DNA of 64,000 bases from the NCBI RefSeq assembly GCF_018128905.1, contig NZ_CP063808.1:9672001-9736000 (forward strand), in the 5' to 3' direction. Origin of the DNA: Streptomyces sp. A2-16. Lineage in GTDB: Bacteria > Actinomycetota > Actinomycetes > Streptomycetales > Streptomycetaceae. A program made the translations under genes and the position numbers. The first letter of the stretch is position 1. Every line of letters starts with the position of its first letter. This document shows, piece after piece, positions 51,781 through 60,700 of this stretch. A model generated the notes under the pieces. It searched no databases, was not told the DNA's origin, and was given only the letters and a program-made list of their open reading frames with translations.

Positions 51781-53229
51781 TCACTGGGCCAGGACGAGTT
51801 CCTCCACGGCGTCGTGACGTATGCGTGCCGACGGGATACCGAGGGACCTGAGCGTGTCCACACCGCTGCGGATCATGCCGGGCGGACCCGAGAGGTAGGC
51901 GTCGTACGCGTGCCAGGGGCCGTATGCGCGGACGGCGTCCGGAAGCTGCAGATGGACCTGCTGGTCGACGACGGCACGCACCGAGAGCCAGGGGTGGGAC
52001 TGCTGGAGTCTGAGCATGCTGTCGATGTCGTACAGGTCGTTGTCGGTGCGGGCTCCGTAGAACACCTCGACCGACCGTCGTGCCCCGTGCTCGGCCACGT
52101 CCTCGACCAGCGCCTTGATCGGGGCTATGCCCGTACCGCCGCCCAGGCAGAGCAGCCCGCTGTCGGCGGTGTGGTCCACGGTCATGGATCCGGTCGGCGG
52201 CCCGAGCCGGATGACATCACCGGGGCGGGCCCGGTGCACCAGGGCATTGGAGACCCAGCCCGCGGGAACGGCCTTCACGTGGAACGACAGCAGACCGTCC
52301 GAGCGGGGTGCCGAGGCGAAGGAGTAGTGCCGCCATATGCGCGGCCACCACGGCGTCTCCAGGCTTGTGTACTGGCCCGCGAGGAACGGATAGGGCTGGT
52401 CGGGCCGCACGGTGACAACGGCGACATGCGGGGTCCTCAGGTCGTGCGACACGACCTCCGCGTGCCACCAGGCGGGGGCACGCAGTTCGTCCGCGGCTGC
52501 CGCGTCGATCATCACCTGCGAGATCCTCGTGTACGCCCGGACCCAGGCCGCTTCCGTCTCCCTGTCCCAGCTGCCGGAGGCGTACTTGCTCAGCGCGCCG
52601 ATGAGGCACTCTCCGACCGCCGGGTAGTGCTCGGCGCGGGTGCCGTACTTGCGATGGGCCCGCCCCAGGTTCTGCAGGTAGTCGACCAGGGCCGGGGCGT
52701 TGTCGATGTGCTCGGCAGCCGTCAGCAGGGCCCTGAGCAGGCGGTCCCGCTGGGCGTCCATGGCGGCGGGGAACATCGGCCGCAGACCGGGGTGGCGTAC
52801 GAAGAGCAGCGCGTAGAAGTACGACGTGACCTTGTCGGCGACAGGGGCGACCTCGGCCATGGTCCTGCGGATACGGACGGCGTCCGGGGACGGTGGCTGG
52901 TCTCGCGGGGACAGGCCCGGGAACTGCGGCGTGGGAACGCCGGGTGCCGTGGTGGCGCCCAGGGGGAGAGAGGGGCTCTGGACGGGAACCCGGGGGTCTG
53001 CGGAGGGGATGCCGTCCGACGCGGATATCGCCTCGAGGGGTGCCGGTTCCCCCCGGCCGGTCTCCGTGCCGTGTTCTGTGGCCCGCCCCGAAGTGCCGGG
53101 AGGCTCTGCGGCCGTTTCCGACTGGTCCGGTTCGGTACCAGGCATCGCCGGTTGACTGCTTGGACCGAACCAGCCGCCCGCGCCCCCGGAAGCGCCGTTG
53201 TCGGCTGACATGGCGGTCGGAGCGTCCAT
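51781..53229 (-). CDS. Globin-coupled FAD/NAD oxidoreductase (flavohaemoglobin-like)
   Basis: A 482-residue protein. About 120 N-terminal residues are a Pro/Gly/Ser-rich segment, probably disordered. A globin domain (about 130-260) carries the proximal histidine in GRAHRKYG. The reductase domain has the FAD motif RHYSFASAP and the NAD site GGGTGIAPIKALVED. Flavohaemoglobins turn NO into nitrate with NADH and oxygen. The unusual tail and some missing motifs mean the substrate is not sure. ATG 53229 lies 5 nt after GAGGCGAGG; ATG 53250 is an alternative start. Confidence 0.85.
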   Translation of the reverse strand: MDAPTAMSADNGASGGAGGWFGPSSQPAMPGTEPDQSETAAEPPGTSGRATEHGTETGRGEPAPLEAISASDGIPSADPRVPVQSPSLPLGATTAPGVPTPQFPGLSPRDQPPSPDAVRIRRTMAEVAPVADKVTSYFYALLFVRHPGLRPMFPAAMDAQRDRLLRALLTAAEHIDNAPALVDYLQNLGRAHRKYGTRAEHYPAVGECLIGALSKYASGSWDRETEAAWVRAYTRISQVMIDAAAADELRAPAWWHAEVVSHDLRTPHVAVVTVRPDQPYPFLAGQYTSLETPWWPRIWRHYSFASAPRSDGLLSFHVKAVPAGWVSNALVHRARPGDVIRLGPPTGSMTVDHTADSGLLCLGGGTGIAPIKALVEDVAEHGARRSVEVFYGARTDNDLYDIDSMLRLQQSHPWLSVRAVVDQQVHLQLPDAVRAYGPWHAYDAYLSGPPGMIRSGVDTLRSLGIPSARIRHDAVEELVLAQ

Positions 53230-53573
53230 GGTGTGCCTCGCCTCGAACATCTTTCGGTCGGTCTGCGCACTTCCTGGGTCGGAAGGTGCCTGCTTTCCCC
53301 CGCAGACGGTTCGCTCTCCCCGCCGGCCGCGACACCCTCGCCGCAGCGTCCCACCGCGCACGGATGTCCGGACCGCATAACCGCAAATGCGTGTCTTCGA
53401 TCTCTCCGTCCGGTTAGGCTGCAATGCCCGCTCACGACCGCACGAGGAGTCGCACCCCAGTACGGACGGGAACCGGAGTCGACCCTACCGGTCCCCGCTT
53501 CGCACACAAGTCCCCCCTCCTCCTCACGAATTGATCGCGCGCTGTTCGCAGGGCGAACGGTGAATGGCCTCAA
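53230..53573. other. Gap upstream of the globin-reductase gene
   Basis: These 344 bp hold the promoter of the minus-strand oxidoreductase and the 3' side of the HAD gene. I saw no gene and no clear repeat or operator. Confidence 0.4.
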
Positions 53574-54206
53574 TCACTGGACACGGCGCACCAATTCATA
53601 GGCTTCCCACAGATCCATGCCCGTGTACGCGTGAGTCGAGATATCGGACAGATGGTGGTCTGCATTGACCGCCACGGAGATCGGCACCACGGCGAACAGA
53701 TCCTTGTCGGAGGACGAGTCGCCATAGGCAATGCAGTCCGCCCGTGTCACTCCGAACTGTTCGCACAGCCGGTCCGCGATCAGGACCTTGGCGGCTGCAT
53801 TCAGCACTCCCGCGGGATCCACGGGCTCGGTGAAGGGGACGGCCGGAAAGCGGGACCCGTGTGCGGCATGAGCTCCCCAGCTGGTCAGCCGTTCCACAAA
53901 GAAGGACGGCGAGAGCGACACGACCGCGCAGTAGTCGCCCTGTCCCCTGATCTCCGCCCAGACCTCACGAATCCGGGCCAGCCAAGGAGCGCCTTCGAAG
54001 GCCGCGACGACGTGCGCCTCCGTCAGGGAGGCCCACAGCTCGTACACCTGCTGCGCGTATTGGGTCGGACCTATCAAGCCGGCCCCGATCGCCTGATCGA
54101 GTGCCACCGTCTCGGCCTCCAGGCCGAGTTGCCGGGAGATCTGCACCGGCGCGCTGGTCCCCGGGAGCAAGGTGCCGTCGAGGTCGAAGAGATGAAGTCT
54201 CGCCAT
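53574..54206 (-). CDS. HAD-IB hydrolase (phosphoserine phosphatase-like)
   Basis: A 210-residue HAD protein. Motif I is FDLDGTLLPG, motif II is VVSLSPSF, and motif III/IV AKVLIADRL with AYGDSSSDKDLFA. The helical cap between motifs I and II marks class IB, as in SerB. It may act on a phosphoserine- or phosphosugar-like substrate. ATG 54206 begins the conserved core. The parS at 54286 lies upstream. Confidence 0.88.
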   Translation of the reverse strand: MARLHLFDLDGTLLPGTSAPVQISRQLGLEAETVALDQAIGAGLIGPTQYAQQVYELWASLTEAHVVAAFEGAPWLARIREVWAEIRGQGDYCAVVSLSPSFFVERLTSWGAHAAHGSRFPAVPFTEPVDPAGVLNAAAKVLIADRLCEQFGVTRADCIAYGDSSSDKDLFAVVPISVAVNADHHLSDISTHAYTGMDLWEAYELVRRVQ

Positions 54207-54285
54207 GCTCTGGAGGTTAGTGCCCGAGACAGACGAGGCATTATCGCGCTTTCGGACGACCACCGGACGGTCGCCGTTTTCCGAT

Positions 54286-54299
54286 GTTTCACGTGAAAC
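54286..54299. other. parS, perfect
   Basis: GTTTCACGTGAAAC with flanking T and A (16-bp form, 54285-54300), in the gap between the divergent HAD and GNAT genes. Confidence 0.92.
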
Positions 54300-54410
54300 A
54301 CCCGGCATCTGATCGACTGCTGCGCACTCGGTGCCGACATGGCCAAAAGCTCGTACACACCCTGGGAAACGGGTGGACGCCGAGGGCACCTGTCGGACAG
54401 CCTGACCTGC

Positions 54411-55277
54411 GTGCCGACTCCTTCTCTCACCGCTCTCCCCATCCGTCGTCTGACGCTGCGCGATCTCACCGCCTGCGCCGACCTGTCCGAGGATCGGGGG
54501 TGGCCGCGCGAGGAGCACAAGTGGGGCCTCCTCCTCGCGGCGGGCAAGGGCTACGGCATCGACGATCCCGACGGAGGCCTCGTCACCGCCTGTGTGGTCA
54601 CCGAGTACGGCCCATACAGCGAGCCCGACCTGGGAGCGATCGGGATGGTGCTGGTTGCCGAACGGCACGCTCGACAGGGCATCGGCCGTCGGCTCATGCA
54701 TCACATTCTCTCCGCGATGGGCACCACCCCGCTGACTCTGCATGCGACGCCCTATGGACGCCCGCTCTACGAGGAACTGGGCTTCAAGGTCATCGGGCGG
54801 GCAGAGATGCTCCGCGGACACTTCACTCCGGGCGGCCCCTCGCCGGCGGTGAGCACGCGTGCGGCCACCGCAGATGACCTCTCCGCGATCCTCAGCCTCG
54901 ACGAGGAGGTGCTCGGTACGGATCGCACGCACCTCATCACCCGGCTGCCCGCCTTCGCCGACCAGTTCCGCGTCGCCGAGGAGAGCGGGCGGATCATCGG
55001 TTACGCGGCCGCCTGGCCCAACATGGACACCCATGTCGTGGGCCCGCTGATCGCCCGTGACACCGAGACGGCCCAGGCACTGCTCACCTCGCTCGCCGCA
55101 GGCACCGACCGTCCCCTGCGCACCGACATCGACGTACGACACGAAGAGCTTCGGGCATGGGCCAGGGAACGCCGGCTGGAATCGGTGGCCCACAACTCGG
55201 TCATGACGTACGGCATCCCGGAGCTGCCGGGCGACTGGAGTCGGCGGTTCGCTCCGCTGACGGTGGCGGCGCTCTGA
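54411..55277 (+). CDS. GNAT-family N-acetyltransferase, two domains
   Basis: A 288-residue protein. The first GNAT domain has the acetyl-CoA motif VLVAERHARQGIGRRLMHH and LYEELGFKVIGRAEM; the second (from about 165) is like the GNAT C-terminal half found in tandem GNAT proteins (AATADDLSAILSLDEEVL). The acceptor is unknown. GTG 54411 is a choice on conservation (PIRRLTLRDL follows soon); ATG 54339 in frame is possible, and neither has a good ribosome binding site. Confidence 0.85.
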   Translation: MPTPSLTALPIRRLTLRDLTACADLSEDRGWPREEHKWGLLLAAGKGYGIDDPDGGLVTACVVTEYGPYSEPDLGAIGMVLVAERHARQGIGRRLMHHILSAMGTTPLTLHATPYGRPLYEELGFKVIGRAEMLRGHFTPGGPSPAVSTRAATADDLSAILSLDEEVLGTDRTHLITRLPAFADQFRVAEESGRIIGYAAAWPNMDTHVVGPLIARDTETAQALLTSLAAGTDRPLRTDIDVRHEELRAWARERRLESVAHNSVMTYGIPELPGDWSRRFAPLTVAAL

Positions 55278-55290
55278 GACCCACCTGCAC

Positions 55291-55331
55291 GAAGGCGCCG
55301 GCGCCCCGGACTTCGGGGAACCGGCGCCTTC
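55291..55331. terminator. Bidirectional hairpin between convergent GNAT and MFS genes
   Basis: GAAGGCGCCGG and CCGGCGCCTTC form an 11-bp outer stem, with a nested CCCCG/CGGGG. It ends transcripts from both sides. Confidence 0.8.
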
Positions 55332-55365
55332 ATCGAGCCCGTCCACGGGCGACGCGGTTTCTGTT

Positions 55366-56574
55366 TCAGTGGTGCAGCACGGTCCGCTGGTCTGCGGGCG
55401 TCGCCCCTGCGATCACGGTGCTGCGAGCACTGTCACGGCGCTCCAGCCCGGCCGAGAGGAACGCGAGGAGCAGAGCCCCCGTGGCCAGGGCGGCGCCCAC
55501 CCAGTTGGGGGCGGTGTAGCCGAAGCCGGCGGAGATCACCAGGCCGCCGAGCCAGGCGGAGAGGGCGTTGCCGAGGTTGAAGGCACCGATGTTGACGGCC
55601 GAGGCGAGCGTCGGAGCGTCGTGTGCCTGGTCGAGGACCCTCTTCTGGAGCGGCGGCACCGATGCGAAGCCCAGGGCCCCGATGAGGGCGATCGTGACAC
55701 CGGCCAGCACCTTGTGGTGCGCGGTGAACGTGAACAGCGCGAGTACGACGGCCAGGGCGCCCAGGGAGACGTACAGCATGGGCATCAGGGCCCGGTCGGC
55801 GTACTTCCCGCCGACGAGGTTGCCGCCGACCATTCCGAGGCCGAAGAGAACCAGCAGCCAGGTCACCGAGCCGTCGGCGAAGCCTGCCACGTGGGTCATC
55901 ATCGGCGCAATGTAGGTGATGGCGGCGAAGACACCGCCGAAGCCGAGGACGGTCATCGCCATGGCGAGCAGCACCTGGGCGTTCTTGAACGCGGCCAGTT
56001 CATGGCGCAGGCGCACGCCCTGGGGCCGGGGCATCTCGGGGACGAGCCTGGCGATGCCGATCAGGCCGATGACACCGAGGGCCGCGACGATCGTGAAGGT
56101 GAGACGCCAGCCGGCCCCCTGGCCGATCAGTGTGCCGAGCGGGACGCCGACGACATTGGCGACGGTCAGGCCGGTGAACATCATCGCGATGGCTCCGGCC
56201 TTCTTGTCAGGGGCCACCAGGTCGGCGGCGACGACCGAGCCGATCCCGAAGAAGGCTCCGTGGGCGAGAGAGGCGACCACACGGCCGATCAGCATGACGG
56301 AGAAGACCGGGGCGAGGGCCGAGAGCAGGTTGCCGACGATGAAGAGCCCCATCAGCAACATCAGCATCCGCTTGCGGGAGATCTTGGTGCCGAGGGCGGT
56401 CATCAGCGGGGCACCGAGCATGACGCCGAGCGCATAGCCGGTGACCAGGAAGCCGGCGGTGGGGATGGAGACCCCGAAGTCGCCCGCGACCTCGGGCAGC
56501 AGCCCCATGATCACGAACTCGGTCGTTCCGATTCCGAAGGCCCCGATCGCGAGAGCCAGAAGCGCGAGCGGCAT
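55366..56574 (-). CDS. MFS transporter (AraJ/DHA1 type)
   Basis: A 402-residue membrane protein of about 12 helices, opening MPLALLALAIGAFGIGTTEFVIMGLLPE, the hallmark of AraJ/CmlA-like drug and sugar exporters. The A-loop GTKISRKRMLMLL is present. Substrate unknown. ATG 56574 is chosen because the family start is here; ATG 56610, which adds 12 residues and has GAGAG upstream, is a real alternative. Confidence 0.85.
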   Translation of the reverse strand: MPLALLALAIGAFGIGTTEFVIMGLLPEVAGDFGVSIPTAGFLVTGYALGVMLGAPLMTALGTKISRKRMLMLLMGLFIVGNLLSALAPVFSVMLIGRVVASLAHGAFFGIGSVVAADLVAPDKKAGAIAMMFTGLTVANVVGVPLGTLIGQGAGWRLTFTIVAALGVIGLIGIARLVPEMPRPQGVRLRHELAAFKNAQVLLAMAMTVLGFGGVFAAITYIAPMMTHVAGFADGSVTWLLVLFGLGMVGGNLVGGKYADRALMPMLYVSLGALAVVLALFTFTAHHKVLAGVTIALIGALGFASVPPLQKRVLDQAHDAPTLASAVNIGAFNLGNALSAWLGGLVISAGFGYTAPNWVGAALATGALLLAFLSAGLERRDSARSTVIAGATPADQRTVLHH

Positions 56575-56705
56575 GGGGGGTGACACCTTCCCAGAAGATT
56601 GCAGGAGCATGTTGCGCACTCTCACAATAATTGCAGACGCGCTATACATGCAAGCGAAGGTAATACCGGTTCGCTCCTCACCGACTTCGGCCGCACCCCC
56701 TCGCG

Positions 56706-56711
56706 TAGGGT
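56706..56711 (+). promoter_or_regulatory. Putative leaderless -10 element for the GNAT at 56718
   Basis: TAGGGT ends 6 nt before ATG 56718, with no ribosome binding site seen, as in pheA. Confidence 0.45.
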
Positions 56712-56717
56712 GCCGCC

Positions 56718-57170
56718 ATGGGAGATCTTGAAATTCGGCCCGCCACCACGGACGACATCTCCGCGATCGTCGGCATGCTCGCCGACGACCCCTTGGGCGC
56801 CCAGCGTGAGTCCCCGGACGATCTGGACCCCTATCTGGCCGCGCTGGAACGCCTCTCCCACGACCCGAACCAGCATCTGGTCGTCGCCACACGGGAGGAT
56901 CGCGTGGTCGGAACGCTTCAGCTCACCATCGTTCCGGGGCTGTCCCGGCGCGGTGCCACCAGGTCGATCATCGAAGGGGTGCGCATCCACGCCGATGAGC
57001 GTGGCTCTGGACTCGGGTCCCGCCTCATCGAGTGGGCGATCGAGGAATCCCGGCGTCAGAGCTGCCAGTTGGTGCAGCTGACGTCGGACAACACACGCAC
57101 GGACGCCCACCGCTTCTACGAGCGGCTCGGGTTCACGGCTTCCCATGTGGGCTTCAAGCTGGTCCTGTGA
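56718..57170 (+). CDS. GNAT-family N-acetyltransferase
   Basis: A 150-residue single-domain acetyltransferase. The acetyl-CoA motif is RIHADERGSGLGSRLIEWAI, with QLTSDNTRTDAHRFYERLGF at the C-terminus. The acceptor is unknown. The start is likely leaderless. A parS-centred palindrome follows 70 bp after its stop. Confidence 0.9.
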   Translation: MGDLEIRPATTDDISAIVGMLADDPLGAQRESPDDLDPYLAALERLSHDPNQHLVVATREDRVVGTLQLTIVPGLSRRGATRSIIEGVRIHADERGSGLGSRLIEWAIEESRRQSCQLVQLTSDNTRTDAHRFYERLGFTASHVGFKLVL

Positions 57171-57240
57171 TCCCGCGAGGGCCGACTCACACGGTCCCCG
57201 GGGGCCGGCTCGCTCGTTGCACAGGTTCGCCGTACAGGAA

Positions 57241-57270
57241 GGCGCCTTGTTTCACGTGAAACAAGGCGCC
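57241..57270. terminator. 30-bp perfect palindrome with parS at its centre
   Basis: GGCGCCTT and half of parS are mirrored with no spacer; parS is 57249-57262. It lies in a 127-bp gap between convergent genes (GNAT and serine hydrolase) and could form a strong hairpin in both transcripts. Confidence 0.82.
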
Positions 57271-57297
57271 GCTCACCGGGGTCGACCGAGGGGACGC

Positions 57298-58683
57298 CTA
57301 GCCGATGCCTCGCCATCCCGCCGGGTCCACTCCGCCGGGTACGGAAGACCCCTCGTCGTACGGCTGGCGGGTGAACACGAACGAGCCGAGGTCCAGGTGG
57401 TCCACGGACCCGTCAGGCCGCCGTACGGCCTTCAGTCGCTCCCCTTGGAAGTAGCCCTCCAGACCGGTCCAGGTGCCGTCACCGTTGGCCCGGAATCGCG
57501 AGCGCCGACCTGCACCGGACAAGGGCTCCAGCGAGGCGAGCCCGTCCGCTGTCAGCCGTAGGGCGAATCCGTTCGTTCCCCAGTACCACTGACCCGCCAA
57601 CTCCAGTGCGGGCGAGTCCGCTTCGCGCATCGGACGCCACGGCTCGGGGATCCGGGGTTCGGCCTCGGCGACGATCCGTACGAGATCGGCCCCCACGGCG
57701 GACAGCAGAGGGCCGGAGGTGCAGTTGGCCAGCACGACCGCGGCGACATCGTCCGCCACACCGATCGTGAGGTTGGCGAGGAAGCCCGGCAGCGAGCCCG
57801 AATGGCCCACGAGCAGCCGCCCGTCACGGTGCTGGATCTGCAACCCGAGGCCGTACGTGGCACCGTCGGCGAGCTCCCCCGTCCCGGCCGGTGCCGCGGG
57901 TGTGCGCATCTCCCGCACGGTCTCCGCGGACAGCACCCGTTCGTCCCCGTTCGCCAGGAAGACCGCGAAGCGCGCCAAGTCCGCTGCGGTGGACCAGAGT
58001 TGGCCCGCAGAAGCCATCCGGCCGAGGTCCTCGGAAGGCTCGGGCAGCATCACATCGGCCCACGGATGGACCGCCCAGCCACCCGCATGCGGCGCCTCAG
58101 GATGGACGCTCGTGCGGTCGAGCCCCAGAGGTGCGAGCACTTCACGCTGGAGTACTTCCTCCCACGGAGCCCCGCGCAGCTTCTCGACGAGTACGCCCAG
58201 CAGGGTGTAGCCGGGGTTCGAGTAGTGGAAACGGCGGCCTGCCGGATGCAGGAAGGGCTGCTCACCCAGCACGTCGGTGAGTTCGGGACGCAGATCTCCG
58301 GAGGTGCGTTCCCACCAGGGCGCCGGGGACTCGGCCGCCAATCCACCGGTGTGAGCGAGGAGTTCAGCGACGGTGGCCTCCCCCGCTCCCGTGCCGGGCA
58401 CGTGCTTCTCCAACGGGTCGCCGAGGTCGAGCAGCCCCTCGTCACGCAGTCGCAGCACCAGGACCGCGGTGAACGTCTTGGTGATCGAGCCGATGCGGTA
58501 CTGCACGTTCTCGTCCGGGCCGTGCCCGTCCACACACGTGCGCGCACCGTGCCACACGATCTGTCCGTCCCGTACGACCGCCCCGACCAGTGAAGGCGCC
58601 CGGCCTTCTGTCTGGGCCACGGCGATCCGGTGCAGCAGCGCCCGGCGCGTAACTGGGAGCAGCTCTTCCTGAGAAGTCGTCAT
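57298..58683 (-). CDS. Serine hydrolase of the beta-lactamase/penicillin-binding-protein family
   Basis: A 461-residue protein. The SxxK motif is GSITKTFTA, the YxN motif is HYSNPGYTLL, and the third site is near VGHSGSLPGF (HxG). No signal peptide is visible, so it is probably cytoplasmic and acts as an esterase or D-amino peptidase rather than in wall synthesis. The C-terminal 100 residues form a beta-rich domain seen in class C-like esterases. ATG 58683 follows GGGGG; the longer reading frame lacks support. Confidence 0.9.
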   Translation of the reverse strand: MTTSQEELLPVTRRALLHRIAVAQTEGRAPSLVGAVVRDGQIVWHGARTCVDGHGPDENVQYRIGSITKTFTAVLVLRLRDEGLLDLGDPLEKHVPGTGAGEATVAELLAHTGGLAAESPAPWWERTSGDLRPELTDVLGEQPFLHPAGRRFHYSNPGYTLLGVLVEKLRGAPWEEVLQREVLAPLGLDRTSVHPEAPHAGGWAVHPWADVMLPEPSEDLGRMASAGQLWSTAADLARFAVFLANGDERVLSAETVREMRTPAAPAGTGELADGATYGLGLQIQHRDGRLLVGHSGSLPGFLANLTIGVADDVAAVVLANCTSGPLLSAVGADLVRIVAEAEPRIPEPWRPMREADSPALELAGQWYWGTNGFALRLTADGLASLEPLSGAGRRSRFRANGDGTWTGLEGYFQGERLKAVRRPDGSVDHLDLGSFVFTRQPYDEGSSVPGGVDPAGWRGIG

Positions 58684-58762
58684 GCCCCCAGTCCATCCCG
58701 CGGGGGACGCGGACGTCGACTTCTTTTGCCCTGACCAGCGCGATGCGGAGAGGGCACGGACA

Positions 58763-60241
58763 TCAGGTCTGCGCCATGTCCACAAAGCGCGAGTAGTGGC
58801 CCTGGAAAGCGACAGTGATCGTCGCCGTAGGGCCATTACGGTGCTTGCCCACGATGATGTCCGCCTCACCGGCGCGCGGTGACTCCTTCTCGTACGCGTC
58901 CTCGCGGTGCAGAAGGATCACCATGTCGGCGTCCTGCTCGATGGAGCCGGACTCACGCAGGTCGGACACCATGGGCTTCTTGTCCGTGCGCTGCTCGGGA
59001 CCACGGTTGAGCTGCGAGAGCGCGATCACCGGGACCTCCAGCTCCTTGGCCAGAAGCTTGAGGTTACGGGACATGTCCGAGACCTCCTGCTGACGGCTCT
59101 CGGAGCGCTTGGAGCCACCGGCCTGCATCAGCTGCAGATAGTCGATGATCACGAGCTTGATGTCATTGCGCTGCTTCAGTCGCCGGCACTTCGCCCGGAT
59201 CTCCATCATCGACAGGTTCGGGGAGTCGTCGATGTAGAGCGGCGCGGAGGACACCTCGGGCATCCTGCGCGCCAACCGGGTCCAGTCCTCGTCCGTCATG
59301 GTGCCCGAACGCATGTGGTGCAGGGCCACCCGCGCCTCGGCCGACAGCAGACGCATCGCGATCTCGTTGCGCCCCATCTCAAGGGAGAAGATGACGCTGG
59401 CCAGGTTGTGCTTGATCGAGGCCGCGCGAGCGAAGTCCAGTGCGAGGGTGGACTTTCCCATGGCGGGACGGGCCGCGATGACGATCATCTGGCCCGGGTG
59501 GAGGCCATTGGTGAGCGAATCGAGGTCGGTGAAACCGGTCGGCACACCGGTCATCTCACCGCTGCGCGAGCCGATCGCCTCGATCTCGTCGAGCGCGCCC
59601 TCCATGATGTCGCCGAGCGGCAGATAGTCCTCGCTGGTGCGCTGCTCGGTGACCGCGTAGATCTCGGCCTGGGCGCGGTTGACGATCTCGTCGACGTCGT
59701 CGTCGGCCGCGTATCCCATCTGCGTGATACGCGTCCCCGCCTCGACCAGGCGCCGCAGGACTGCCCGTTCGTGGACGATCTCCGCGTAGTACTCCGCGTT
59801 CGCCGCCGTCGGAACGGTCTGGACGAGGGTGTGCAGATACGATGCACCGCCGACCTTGTTGATCTCACCGCGCTTGGTGAGCTCGGCGGCGATCGTGATG
59901 GGGTCGGCCGGCTCGCCCTTGGCGTAGACGTCCAGGATCGCCTGGAAGATCGTCTCGTGGGCGGGCTTGTAGAAGTCATGGCCCTTGATGACCTCGACGA
60001 CATCCGCGATGGCGTCCTTGGACAGGAGCATGCCGCCGAGGACGGACTGCTCGGCGTCCAGGTCCTGGGGCGGCACACGCTCGAAGGCGGTACCTCCGCC
60101 GTCCCACTCGCCGCTGTCCCTGCCGCGGTCGTGCTGCTCGTCCCGCCCCCGGCCCCCGTCGCCGCGGCGACGCGAGGAAGGCAGACGATCACTGGGACCG
60201 CTGTCGGCCCACGGGTCGTCCAAGGGCTCGGAAATACTCAC
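58763..60241 (-). CDS. dnaB: Replicative DNA helicase DnaB
   Basis: A 492-residue hexameric helicase that unwinds DNA at the replication fork. An acidic/basic N-terminal segment of about 45 residues precedes the conserved start (VPPQDLDAEQSVLGGML). Walker A is ARPAMGKST and Walker B lies in VIIDYLQLM; the arginine finger is in the C-terminal core. No intein is present. GTG 60241 follows GGAGGTGGCTCG, a strong site. The upstream gap contains DnaA-box-like sequences. Confidence 0.96.
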   Translation of the reverse strand: MSISEPLDDPWADSGPSDRLPSSRRRGDGGRGRDEQHDRGRDSGEWDGGGTAFERVPPQDLDAEQSVLGGMLLSKDAIADVVEVIKGHDFYKPAHETIFQAILDVYAKGEPADPITIAAELTKRGEINKVGGASYLHTLVQTVPTAANAEYYAEIVHERAVLRRLVEAGTRITQMGYAADDDVDEIVNRAQAEIYAVTEQRTSEDYLPLGDIMEGALDEIEAIGSRSGEMTGVPTGFTDLDSLTNGLHPGQMIVIAARPAMGKSTLALDFARAASIKHNLASVIFSLEMGRNEIAMRLLSAEARVALHHMRSGTMTDEDWTRLARRMPEVSSAPLYIDDSPNLSMMEIRAKCRRLKQRNDIKLVIIDYLQLMQAGGSKRSESRQQEVSDMSRNLKLLAKELEVPVIALSQLNRGPEQRTDKKPMVSDLRESGSIEQDADMVILLHREDAYEKESPRAGEADIIVGKHRNGPTATITVAFQGHYSRFVDMAQT

Positions 60242-60423
60242 CGAGCCACCTCCTCCCGTCCGCCGAGCGGACCTCGCCGTGCTTCTCAGTTCTACGGCAC
60301 GGCACTGACAAATGAGACGCCCAACTCCGGTTCTGGCGCGTCGGTTTTGTGATGGTTTCCCAGCCGACACACGGAGCGGGCGCCGGACCACGGTAGGCCC
60401 GCGGGCACCGTCAGCCAATCTGG

Positions 60424-60686
60424 TTATCCACAGGCCATGTGGACGACGGCCCGGATGCTGTGGAGAACTCCGCAAAACCTGTGCACGACCCGGTGGACAG
60501 CCCTGTGAACAAGCCCTGCCCTCATCTCAGAGAAGTGCTCTGAACTGCGACTTCGCCGTCCACCGGCTGTGCAGAAGAAAAACTTTCCCGGTCGGCTCAA
60601 GATCAGTTCGAACTGTACACAGCTACGCACACCCCTTGAACACAAGTAAGGGTCTAAAGCCAATTGCATCTCTTACCTGTGGACGA
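60424..60686. other. DnaA-box-like sequences between dnaB and the MATE gene
   Basis: In the 459-bp gap (60242-60700): TTATCCACA at 60424-60432 (plus), and the minus-strand matches TGTGGACGA (60438-60446), TGTGGAGAA (60459-60467), TGTGAACAA (60504-60512) and TGTGGACGA (60678-60686). Only the first is a good box, so this is weaker than the serS cluster. No gene is seen here. The dnaB promoter must also be in this gap. Confidence 0.5.
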
Positions 60687-60687
60687 T

Positions 60688-60693
60688 TAGATT
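60688..60693 (+). promoter_or_regulatory. Putative leaderless -10 element for the MATE gene
   Basis: TAGATT ends 7 nt before ATG 60701; no ribosome binding site is visible. Confidence 0.45.
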
Positions 60694-60700
60694 GGTGCAC

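Noticed and set aside
52272..52287. Another parS-like stretch in the globin-reductase gene (CCTTCACGTGGAAC)
   Set aside because: Three mismatches from parS and inside a conserved coding stretch; not better than chance.
54284..54877. Plus-strand frame starting in parS (MFHVKH)
   Set aside because: It is a shadow of the GNAT gene; the start codon is part of parS and the protein is Arg/Ser/Gly-rich.
53574..55346. A 590-codon minus-strand frame ending in the HAD-IB gene
   Set aside because: Residues before ATG 54206 are antisense to the GNAT gene and cross the parS; only the last 210 codons have HAD motifs.
58763..60241. Intein in DnaB
   Set aside because: Length (492) and continuous core motifs show no insertion.
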